In this document: positions 9,595 to 16,824 of the stretch, in pieces
How positions within the stretch are numbered: position 1 is the stretch's first letter
Layout of the letters: every line of letters begins with the position of its first letter
Assembly (NCBI GenBank): GCA_015485505.1
Contig: WFTK01000004.1
Location: forward strand, 1-33,317
DNA length: 33,317 nucleotides
Source: Patescibacteria group bacterium
GTDB lineage: Bacteria > Patescibacteriota > Minisyncoccia > Phycocordibacterales > UBA2100
Reading direction: 5' to 3'
The notes under the pieces: generated by a model
What the model saw: only the letters and a program-made list of their open reading frames with translations
The model's database searches: none
Told to the model about the DNA's origin: nothing
Position numbers and translations under genes: made by a program

Positions 9595-10191
9595 ATGAAA
9601 ATAGGACCTAAATACAAAATATGTAAGAGACTCGGTAGTGGAGTGTTTGAGAAGTGTCAGACACAAAAGTTTCAACTTGCTGAGGCTCGCGCGCGCAAGG
9701 GGAGCTCTAGGCGCCGCGGTATGTCTGACTATGGCAAGCAACTTATAGAGAAGCAGAAGGTGCGTTTCTCATACGGTATAACAGAGAAGCAACTGCGTAA
9801 GTATGTTGCACTGGCGACAGGCTCACAAGATGCTGTCTCTACTATGCATAAGGACTTAGAGATGCGTTTAGACAACGTGATATACCGTGCAGGCTTCGCA
9901 TCAACACGCCGTATGGCTAGGCAGATAGTCTCTCACGGGCATATATCAGTTAATGGCCGTCGTCTTAAGGTGCCGTCATACGCTACTAAGGTTGGTGATG
10001 AGATAGCTGTACGAGATGGTAGTAAGAGCAAGACAGTATTTGCAAATGTTACAAAGTCTAATGACTCAGCACCTAAGTGGCTAACAGCAGATATGAAGAA
10101 GCTTACGGTTAAGGTTAAGTCAGAGCCAGTATTTGAGGCAGGCGCTACTATGTTTGATTATCCAGCCGTATTTGAGTTATATAGTCGTTAA
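9595..10191 (+). CDS. rpsD: 30S ribosomal protein S4
   Basis: S4 domain RLDNVIYRAGFASTRRMARQIVSHGHISVNGRRLKVPSY. Confidence 0.97.
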   Translation: MKIGPKYKICKRLGSGVFEKCQTQKFQLAEARARKGSSRRRGMSDYGKQLIEKQKVRFSYGITEKQLRKYVALATGSQDAVSTMHKDLEMRLDNVIYRAGFASTRRMARQIVSHGHISVNGRRLKVPSYATKVGDEIAVRDGSKSKTVFANVTKSNDSAPKWLTADMKKLTVKVKSEPVFEAGATMFDYPAVFELYSR

Positions 10192-10233
10192 CAATTATTA
10201 TACAACTTTATTAACCTTCTTAAATAATTTTAT

Positions 10234-11220
10234 ATGTCAGATCACCAAGTATCATTACCAACAAAGCCTCGCATCGTTGAAGAGAGTGACTCTCGCGGTA
10301 TCTACGAGATAGACGGCTTTTACCCTGGGTATGGGCACACCGTTGGCAACTCTCTGCGTCGCATAATCTTATCATCACTACCTGGTGTAGCAATTACTAG
10401 TGTTAAGATAGATGGAGTGAGCCACGAGTTCTCTACTATTGAGGGAGTTAAGGAGGATGTTATACGTATATTGCTTAACCTCAAGAAGGTGCGCTTTAAG
10501 ATGGACTCTACAGAGCCTCAAACTCTCAAGTTATCTATCAAGGGCCCTAAGGTAGTAACAGCAGCAGACATAGAGCTACCAGGTCAGGTTGAGGTAATAA
10601 ATAAAGACGAGTACATACTGGAGGTAACATCTAAGAAGAATCTAGAGATAGAAATGAAGATAGAGACAGGTCTAGGATATGTACCGAAAGAGGAGCTAAA
10701 TAAAGATAAGGTAGATATAGGCGCTATCGCACTTGATGCTGCCTTTGCTCCAATCAAGAGGGTTAACTATGAGGTAGAGAACATGCGTGTTGGTGACAGG
10801 ACAGACTACAACCGCTTGCGTATATTTATAGAGACAGATGGCACTCTCACAGCGCACGAGGCACTAGAGAAGGCTATAGAGATAATGATATATCAACTCA
10901 AGGCTATAATAGGATTTAAAGAGGAGGATAGAGAGCCCGAGCTTGCAGAGGAGACAACTCAAGAGGGTACTACAGATATGAATGATAAAAAAGAGGATGT
11001 TAAAGCGCCTGATACATCAGAGACATTTAAGACACGTATAGAGGAGCTCAAGCTCTCTCCTAGAGTAGAGGCAGCTATGACAGACGCTGGCATAAGGACG
11101 ATAGGAGGCTTAGTGCGCAAGCGCGAGGAGGATCTCCTAAGTATACAAGGTCTGGGGCAGAAGGGTCTCCAAGAGATAAAGAGAGCACTCTCTAACTATG
11201 GAGTAACACTCAGAGCATAA
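10234..11220 (+). CDS. rpoA: RNA polymerase alpha subunit
   Basis: GHTVGNSLRRIILSSLPGVAITSVKIDGVSHEFSTI plus alpha-CTD. Confidence 0.97.
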   Translation: MSDHQVSLPTKPRIVEESDSRGIYEIDGFYPGYGHTVGNSLRRIILSSLPGVAITSVKIDGVSHEFSTIEGVKEDVIRILLNLKKVRFKMDSTEPQTLKLSIKGPKVVTAADIELPGQVEVINKDEYILEVTSKKNLEIEMKIETGLGYVPKEELNKDKVDIGAIALDAAFAPIKRVNYEVENMRVGDRTDYNRLRIFIETDGTLTAHEALEKAIEIMIYQLKAIIGFKEEDREPELAEETTQEGTTDMNDKKEDVKAPDTSETFKTRIEELKLSPRVEAAMTDAGIRTIGGLVRKREEDLLSIQGLGQKGLQEIKRALSNYGVTLRA

Positions 11221-11238
11221 TAAATAAGAGATTTAAAT

Positions 11239-11595
11239 ATGAAGCATCACAATAAACAAAGAAAGTTCGGTAGAGTACGCAAGGTGCGTACAGCACTATT
11301 GCGCTCACTTGTGCGTGCTCTTGTGCTCGAAGGCTCTATAGAGACAACTCTTGCAAAGGCCAAAGAGATAAGGCCAATGGTGGAGAAGTTGGTTACACTA
11401 GCAAAGAAGGATACCGTGGCAAGTCGCAGAGTTATTGCATCTCGTTTGGGTAACGATATGGAGACAAGTGCAAAGTTACATGATGAGATTGCTAAAGAAT
11501 ATAAAGACAGGCCAGGAGGTTATACCCGTATTACAAAGCTTGGTAAGTTCTCAGGGAGCACTCGAGACCACGCAAGGATAGAATTTGTTAAATAA
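11239..11595 (+). CDS. rplQ: 50S ribosomal protein L17
   Basis: MKHHNKQRKFGRVRKVRTALLRSLVRALVLEGSIETTLAKAKEIRPMVEKLVTLA. Confidence 0.97.
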   Translation: MKHHNKQRKFGRVRKVRTALLRSLVRALVLEGSIETTLAKAKEIRPMVEKLVTLAKKDTVASRRVIASRLGNDMETSAKLHDEIAKEYKDRPGGYTRITKLGKFSGSTRDHARIEFVK

Positions 11596-11601
11596 TATAT
11601 T

Positions 11602-11946
11602 ATGAAAGAGCACACTATAGATGTAACAGGCAAGAAGTTGGGTAGAGTAGCTAGTGATATAGCTATGATATTGATGGGCAAAGACTCCCCTGAGTATGCG
11701 CCTAATGTTGTTGCTAATGTTAAGGTTACTATAGAGGGAGTAGATAAACTAGCCTTTACCGATAAGAAGCTTAGCGAGAAGGAGTATCAGAGATACTCAG
11801 GCTACCCTGGAGGACGTAAGGTATTTAACATGGCTCATGTAGTAGAGCAACACGGGGCAGCTGAGGTATTGCGTAAGGCAGTGTATGGCATGTTGCCTGC
11901 CAATAAATTACGTAAATTACGTATGCAAAATTTAATAATTAAATAA
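11602..11946 (+). CDS. rplM: 50S ribosomal protein L13
   Basis: DVTGKKLGRVASDIAMILMGKDSPEYAPN...YSGYPGGRK...AVYGMLPANKLRK. Confidence 0.95.
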   Translation: MKEHTIDVTGKKLGRVASDIAMILMGKDSPEYAPNVVANVKVTIEGVDKLAFTDKKLSEKEYQRYSGYPGGRKVFNMAHVVEQHGAAEVLRKAVYGMLPANKLRKLRMQNLIIK

Positions 11947-11961
11947 TAATAGACGAGTATT

Positions 11962-12387
11962 ATGGCAAAAGACAAGTATATAGAGACAGTAGGGCGCCGC
12001 AAGACGGCCAGTGCTCGCGTGCGTATCTCTGAGGCAAGCAAGACTAAGATAGAGATACTTAAGGATGTTGAGGGTAAGATGGCGTCTATTAAATTTGAGG
12101 ATTACTTCCCAACAACTGCATTGCAAGAGGCAATATTAGATGTGTTTAAGACTCAGGAGGGAGTGAATTTAACATTTGCTGTAACTGCTGTTATCAAGGG
12201 TGGCGGAGTATCAGCTCAGGCAGAGGCACTAAGACATGGCATAGCCCGCGGATTAGCGGAGCATAACCCTGAGCTTAGAGCGTACCTTAAGACAAAGGGT
12301 TACATCAAGAGGGACCCACGCAAGGTAGAGCGTAAGAAACCGGGGTTAAAGAAGGCCCGCCGAGCACCACAGTGGAGCAAACGTTAA
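11962..12387 (+). CDS. rpsI: 30S ribosomal protein S9
   Basis: [17 protein letters not shown]...[19 protein letters not shown]...C-terminal RAPQWSKR. Confidence 0.97.
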   Translation: MAKDKYIETVGRRKTASARVRISEASKTKIEILKDVEGKMASIKFEDYFPTTALQEAILDVFKTQEGVNLTFAVTAVIKGGGVSAQAEALRHGIARGLAEHNPELRAYLKTKGYIKRDPRKVERKKPGLKKARRAPQWSKR

Positions 12388-12398
12388 TCAATTATTAG

Positions 12399-12427
12399 AA
12401 TCCCTGCCTTGTGTAGGGATTTTTTAT
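12399..12427 (+). terminator. Rho-independent terminator after the ribosomal-protein operon
   Basis: AATCCCTgccttgtgtAGGGATTTTTT. Confidence 0.85.
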
Positions 12428-12452
12428 ATAACATTCTTTTAATATTTAAAAT

Positions 12453-13214
12453 ATGCGTAAAGAACTTAAGATATTAAATAGTCAAGGCGAGGCATTAGAT
12501 ACTATAATTGAGGGTAATGAGGCATCAGATGAGATAGTAATATTTGTACATGGTTTTGGTACTGATAAGGGCGAGGGTACGCATCTTTTCGCGCAGATTG
12601 CCGATGCTCTTAGGGGTTACTTATTGTCAGTTAGATTTGATCAGTCTGGCTGTGGCAAGTCTGAGGGTAGTGAGCTTGAGTATAGTATCAATAAATCCGC
12701 ACAAGATCTTAAAAGTGTTATAGAGTTTGTAAGAGCTAAGTATCCAAGTAAGACCATAAATATACTGGCACACTCAATGGGTACTGTTATAACAACTTTA
12801 CTCAACCCTAATGGTGTTAATAAGATCATATTTACAGGCATTACTAGTTTGGAACTCTCAAATAGTGCAGATAGATTAGAGCAAAGGATATTAAGTAGAG
12901 GCGGGGTAGTAGACAAAGAGGGTGTTACAGTGTATCCACGTACCTCTGGTAAGGTGCAGAGACTAGGCAAGGCATTTTGGGCTGAGCTAGAGGGAGTGAA
13001 TATTAAAGATAGGTTGGCAGAGTTAGCTAATAAGTCTAATATCATAGTATTTAAACCTCTGAGTGACCAAATAGTAGGCAATGGAGCAGAGTTTGATGAA
13101 TATAAGGATATTAAAGGATTAAAATATGTAGAGGTGCCTGGCGACCACAGCTTCTCTAATACAGTAGATAGGCAAAATCTTATTGAGCAAATTAGAGAGT
13201 ATTTGCTAAGATAG
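12453..13214 (+). CDS. Alpha/beta hydrolase
   Basis: IVIFVHGFGTDKGEGTHLF, RFDQSGCGKSEGS, ILAHSMGTVITTLL (nucleophile elbow), C-terminal VPGDHSFS. Confidence 0.88.
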   Translation: MRKELKILNSQGEALDTIIEGNEASDEIVIFVHGFGTDKGEGTHLFAQIADALRGYLLSVRFDQSGCGKSEGSELEYSINKSAQDLKSVIEFVRAKYPSKTINILAHSMGTVITTLLNPNGVNKIIFTGITSLELSNSADRLEQRILSRGGVVDKEGVTVYPRTSGKVQRLGKAFWAELEGVNIKDRLAELANKSNIIVFKPLSDQIVGNGAEFDEYKDIKGLKYVEVPGDHSFSNTVDRQNLIEQIREYLLR

Positions 13215-13246
13215 CCAGTTAAAATCATCATGTTATACTGTGTTAA

Positions 13247-14968
13247 ATGAGTTCAACAGTAGAGCAAATTAAAGATAGAGTAGATATAGTAGATCTTGTG
13301 TCGGGTTATATGAGCTTGCAACGTGCAGGTGCTAATATGAAGGCTCGGTGCCCCTTCCACTCAGAGCGTTCGCCATCGTTTACTGTCTCGCCTGCGCGGC
13401 AGAGTTACCATTGCTTTGGTTGTGGTGAGCATGGAGATATATTTACATTTGTAGAGAAGATGGAGGGTGTAGACTTCAAGGGAGCATTGAAGATACTGGC
13501 AGAGAGAGCTGGAGTAGAGATAAAGTACGATGGTCCAAAGAAGAGTAAAGAGGAGATAGATGAGCGCGAGCAGATGTTTGCTTGTATGTCTAGCGCTACT
13601 GAGTTTTATTATCAGCGCCTGCAAGAGAATAGTGATGCACTTGAGTATCTTAAGGAGCGCGGGTTTGATGCTAATACAATTACAGCCTTCCAGATAGGGT
13701 TTGCGCCAAACGATTGGCATGCAGTAGAGAGTATGCTCAAGACTGCCGGGTTTAAGAGTGAGATAATAGAAAAAGTCGGGTTAATTATAAAGGGAGACAA
13801 AGGTTATTATGATAGGTTCCGCTCTCGTATAATGTTCCCTATAAGAGATACGGCTGGTAGGGTAGTAGCATTCTCTGGGCGTATCTTCTCCTCAACAGGC
13901 TCGGAGCAAGTGAAGGATGTCGCAAAGTATATTAATTCTCCGGAGACAGAGCTTTATAGTAAGTCTAAGGTGCTCTATGGTTTTGATATGGCTAAGCAAT
14001 CAATACGAAAGAATGACTTCGCTATACTCGTAGAGGGTCAGATGGATCTAGTAGCGTGTCACCAAGCTCTGTATCATAATACTGTGGCCATCTCTGGCAC
14101 AGCTCTTACTGCTGAGCATTGTAAGATGTTGGGGCGAATGTCTAAGAATGTTGTCTTAGCACTTGACGCAGACCAAGCTGGTATCAAGGCTGCCGGTAGG
14201 AGCGCTATTGTGGCTCTAGCTAATGGCTTTGATGCCAAGGTGGCGCGCTTGCCAGAGGGTAAAGACCCGGCCGATGTCTTGCTTGAGGAGGGTAAAGAGG
14301 AGTGGAAGAGTATTATCAAGAACTCTAAACATATAATAGAGTTCTTATTAGATGTATACTCTGAGCAATATGGTAACGATGAGAGGAAGTTTAAGAAGAA
14401 GGTTGAGGAGGTAATACTACCCTTTATAGTGCAGATACAGAGCAAGATAGACCAAGACCATTTTGTTAAGTTGGTGGCGGGTCGTATAGGTGTTACTGAG
14501 TCTACACTACTATTAGCAATGTCTGCTGTAAAGCCGACCCCTGTAGAAGGAGCAGTACAAGAGGTGCCAGCCAAAGCTAGGACTCAAGATTATCGCAGGC
14601 AGTTTAGCCCCATAGTTACCCTTGCATCCATTATAGTTTGGCAAGAGTCCCTTAAAAAGCCTGCTATAGACATAGAGGCTATTAAAGAGCGTATAATTGC
14701 AATAGTTGGTAATGAGGAGTTAAGCAAAGCCCTTGAGCAAGTTAACGATGGTGATTTAATGTATATAGAGAGCATGTATGGCGAAGAGGGCGCACTAAAC
14801 GCTGTATTATCTGAGCGTTTAGCATATTTGCGCCAGAGCACATTGCGTTCAGAGAGACTTAAATTGACTCAAGAGTTACTTAAGGCTGAGAGCTCTAAAG
14901 ATAAAGAACGTATTAAAGCACTTCAGCAAGAGATTAATAGACTAAACGCTGAGTTAGAAAAAGCTTAG
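13247..14968 (+). CDS. dnaG: DNA primase
   Basis: Zinc finger CPFHSERSPSFTVSPARQSYHCFGCGEHGD; TOPRIM VEGQMDLVACHQA..ALDADQAGIKA. Confidence 0.97.
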   Translation: MSSTVEQIKDRVDIVDLVSGYMSLQRAGANMKARCPFHSERSPSFTVSPARQSYHCFGCGEHGDIFTFVEKMEGVDFKGALKILAERAGVEIKYDGPKKSKEEIDEREQMFACMSSATEFYYQRLQENSDALEYLKERGFDANTITAFQIGFAPNDWHAVESMLKTAGFKSEIIEKVGLIIKGDKGYYDRFRSRIMFPIRDTAGRVVAFSGRIFSSTGSEQVKDVAKYINSPETELYSKSKVLYGFDMAKQSIRKNDFAILVEGQMDLVACHQALYHNTVAISGTALTAEHCKMLGRMSKNVVLALDADQAGIKAAGRSAIVALANGFDAKVARLPEGKDPADVLLEEGKEEWKSIIKNSKHIIEFLLDVYSEQYGNDERKFKKKVEEVILPFIVQIQSKIDQDHFVKLVAGRIGVTESTLLLAMSAVKPTPVEGAVQEVPAKARTQDYRRQFSPIVTLASIIVWQESLKKPAIDIEAIKERIIAIVGNEELSKALEQVNDGDLMYIESMYGEEGALNAVLSERLAYLRQSTLRSERLKLTQELLKAESSKDKERIKALQQEINRLNAELEKA

Positions 14969-14988
14969 TTATACTCTTAAATACCTTG

Positions 14989-15014
14989 CAAAACCTTGAC
15001 ATGCGCGCTATAGT
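14989..15014 (+). promoter_or_regulatory. Sigma70-type promoter upstream of rpoD
   Basis: TTGCAA-17 nt-TATAGT in the dnaG-rpoD gap. Confidence 0.45.
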
Positions 15015-15054
15015 AGTGCCTGATAGCTATGCACTTGACATACGCTTTTTATAT

Positions 15055-16263
15055 ATGGTAACAAAAAAGACAACAAAGAAGCCCGTGAAGAAAACAAAGA
15101 CACCGAAAAAAACGGCTAATAAAAAGTCAGTTAAGAAGGCTGCTAAGTCAACTGCAAGTACAAGACCACCAAGACTCACAGAGAAGCAGAAGGTAGAGCG
15201 CAAAAAGGCAATCTTAACCAAGGGTAAGAACAGGGGCTACATTACATATGATGAGATCTTGAGAGAGTTCCCAACTATTGAGGACGATGTCACCTTCTTA
15301 GAGAATCTATACGACGACTTTAACATCGCTGGTATTGATATACTTGAGGGTGGCAGTTTACTAGATGTAGACGCAGATGTAGAGATGGATGCCGTACTGG
15401 AGAGTAAACGCCTTAAGGGCCGCGAGGGTAGTGGAGACTCGGTGCAGATGTACCTCAGAGAGATAGGCCAATATCCGCTACTTACAGCAGATGACGAGGT
15501 GCGCCTGGCCAAGAGGATAGAGCAGGGCGATGACGAGGCTCGCAACTTGCTAGCTCGCTCTAACTTACGCTTGGTAGTATCAATAGCTAAGAAGTATGCT
15601 AATCGCTCTGCCGACCTAACCCTGCTAGACCTTATACAAGAGGGTAACCTAGGGCTCTTTAAAGCAGTAGACAAGTTTGATTATAGCAAGGGGTACAAAT
15701 TCTCTACATATGCTACGTGGTGGATACGCCAAGCTATTACGCGCGCATTGGCAGACCAGAGTCGTACTATACGCATACCTGTACACATGGTAGAGACAAT
15801 AGCAAAGTATAAGCAAAAGCTACGTGAGCTTAGTCAGCACTTGGGTCGAGAGCCGTTGCCTGAGGAGGTGGCTATAGAGATGGGCCTAGAGGTAGAGAAG
15901 ATATATCATATACAGAAGATTAATCAAATGACTCTCTCGCTAGAGGCCCCGGTAGGCTCAGATGATGACGGTACTAAGAGTACTCTCGGCTCCTTCCAGA
16001 CAGATGACTCTATAGAATCTCCAGACAGAGGTGCCGCCAAGAGGATACTAAATAACCATTTGCAGGAGGTACTCAATGAGCTATCTCCTAAAGAGCGCAA
16101 GATACTAGAGCTACGTAATGGTATAGAGGATGGCGTGTGCCACACCTTAGAGGAGGTAGGTAAAGTCTTCGGTGTGACGCGTGAGCGCATAAGGCAAATA
16201 GAGGCCAAGGCACTAGAGAAGATCCGCGTACATGACAACGCTGACCAGTTGAAGAATTATTAA
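15055..16263 (+). CDS. rpoD: RNA polymerase primary sigma factor (start ATG 15055)
   Basis: Lys-rich N-terminus, then [58 protein letters not shown] and region 4 [21 protein letters not shown]. The 23-aa ORF-track extension looks spurious. Confidence 0.96.
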   Translation: MVTKKTTKKPVKKTKTPKKTANKKSVKKAAKSTASTRPPRLTEKQKVERKKAILTKGKNRGYITYDEILREFPTIEDDVTFLENLYDDFNIAGIDILEGGSLLDVDADVEMDAVLESKRLKGREGSGDSVQMYLREIGQYPLLTADDEVRLAKRIEQGDDEARNLLARSNLRLVVSIAKKYANRSADLTLLDLIQEGNLGLFKAVDKFDYSKGYKFSTYATWWIRQAITRALADQSRTIRIPVHMVETIAKYKQKLRELSQHLGREPLPEEVAIEMGLEVEKIYHIQKINQMTLSLEAPVGSDDDGTKSTLGSFQTDDSIESPDRGAAKRILNNHLQEVLNELSPKERKILELRNGIEDGVCHTLEEVGKVFGVTRERIRQIEAKALEKIRVHDNADQLKNY

Positions 16264-16279
16264 TGTGGATAAACATATA

Positions 16280-16308
16280 TTGACATAACAAGTTTATTTA
16301 TATATACT
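16280..16308 (+). promoter_or_regulatory. Near-consensus sigma70 promoter
   Basis: TTGACA (16280-16285)-17 nt-TATACT (16303-16308). Predicted start about 16314. Confidence 0.85.
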
Positions 16309-16313
16309 TTATC

Positions 16314-16378
16314 ATGACAAGTTTGGACGACGAGTTTAGAGCTCTGAAACTCCGATGCTAACGCATCGGTTTTTCTTT
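16314..16378 (+). ncRNA. Small transcript (about 60-65 nt) bounded by its own promoter and terminator; may also encode a leaderless 15-aa peptide
   Basis: Promoter 16280-16308. GAGTTT-AGAGCTCTG-AAACTC hairpin at 16332-16352. Terminator CCGATGC-TAAC-GCATCGG-TTTTT. ATG at the predicted start gives MTSLDDEFRALKLRC* (16314-16361). Confidence 0.65.
16352..16374 (+). terminator. Rho-independent terminator of the small transcript
   Basis: CCGATGC-TAAC-GCATCGG followed by TTTTTCTTTT. Confidence 0.88.
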
Positions 16379-16402
16379 TAATTTTCAAATTATTGTTGTT
16401 TA

Positions 16403-16411
16403 TGATATACT
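16403..16411 (+). promoter_or_regulatory. Extended -10 promoter (TGATATACT) of the tmRNA/tRNA-like unit
   Basis: TGA-TATACT; weak -35 TTTCAA 17 nt upstream. Confidence 0.55.
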
Positions 16412-16431
16412 TTTGCTCGTGGAGGCCATAG

Positions 16432-16499
16432 GGGGCCACTTAGGCAAGTCGTCCAAACTTGTCATTTCGGACGGAGGGGTTCAACTCCCCTTGGCTCCA
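16432..16499 (+). ncRNA. tmRNA-3'-end-like / D-arm-less tRNA-like RNA with alanine-type acceptor
   Basis: Acceptor GGGGCCA (16432-16438)/TGGCTCC (16492-16498), 7 pairs with G3.U70; T-arm AGGGG-TTCAACT-CCCCT (16475-16491). TTTCGGACG..GGGTTCAACTCCC..GCTCCAC resembles the E. coli tmRNA 3' end as I recall it. No D-arm and no tag ORF within the unit. Confidence 0.6.
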
Positions 16500-16502
16500 C
16501 AT

Positions 16503-16585
16503 GCGTCGATGCCAGAGTGGTTAAATGGGACCGGCTGTAACCCGGTTGGCAATTGCCTACGTAGGTTCGAATCCTACTCGGCGCA
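16503..16585 (+). tRNA. tRNA-Tyr(GTA), class II
   Basis: Acceptor GCGTCGA/TCGGCGC, anticodon stem-loop ACCGG-CTGTAAC-CCGGT, long variable arm, T-arm GTAGG-TTCGAAT-CCTAC. Confidence 0.93.
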
Positions 16586-16595
16586 CTAGAAAACT

Positions 16596-16628
16596 AAACC
16601 AGCAAAGCAGAGCTTTGTTGGTTTTTGT
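16596..16628 (+). terminator. Terminator after tRNA-Tyr
   Basis: AACCAGCAAAGC-AGA-GCTTTGTTGGTTTTT. Confidence 0.8.
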
Positions 16629-16633
16629 TTTGT

Positions 16634-16780
16634 TGTGTTGAGTAGGATTCGAAAAGAGTTACCGGTATACAAGATGAGGAGCTTGCTCCGAGTGCTTGTC
16701 GGTAACGGCGGGGTCGCGTCGCTTAGTATTTTGCTTGCAAAATAGTTAGCAAAGGTGACCGAATCCTACTCGGCGCACTA
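16634..16780. repeat. Structured element with a partial duplicate of the tRNA-Tyr 3' end
   Basis: Closing stem 16640-16651 / 16760-16771 (12 bp perfect, extendable with G.U to 16634/16777), internal hairpins, and a 21-nt direct repeat (16760-16780) of 16568-16588. Confidence 0.6.
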
Positions 16781-16824
16781 CTATGCTTTCGTAAACAAAA
16801 GCTGTCAAGTGCACAGCACTACAT

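Noticed and set aside
14986-15054. N-terminal extension of RpoD in the ORF track
   Set aside because: It covers the promoter region; ATG at 15055 gives the expected Lys-rich start.
16332-16374. GTTTAGAGCTCTGAAAC resembles a Cas9 repeat/tracrRNA start (GTTTTAGAGCTA...)
   Set aside because: No repeat array, spacers or cas genes in the window. The sequence is explained as a short palindromic hairpin followed by a terminator.
16640-16651. GGATTCGA as the conserved 5' tmRNA motif (GGATTCGAC) of a permuted coding piece
   Set aside because: It is simply the complement of the T-loop-derived CGAATCC. No GGGG/GGAG acceptor strand or tag ORF follows.
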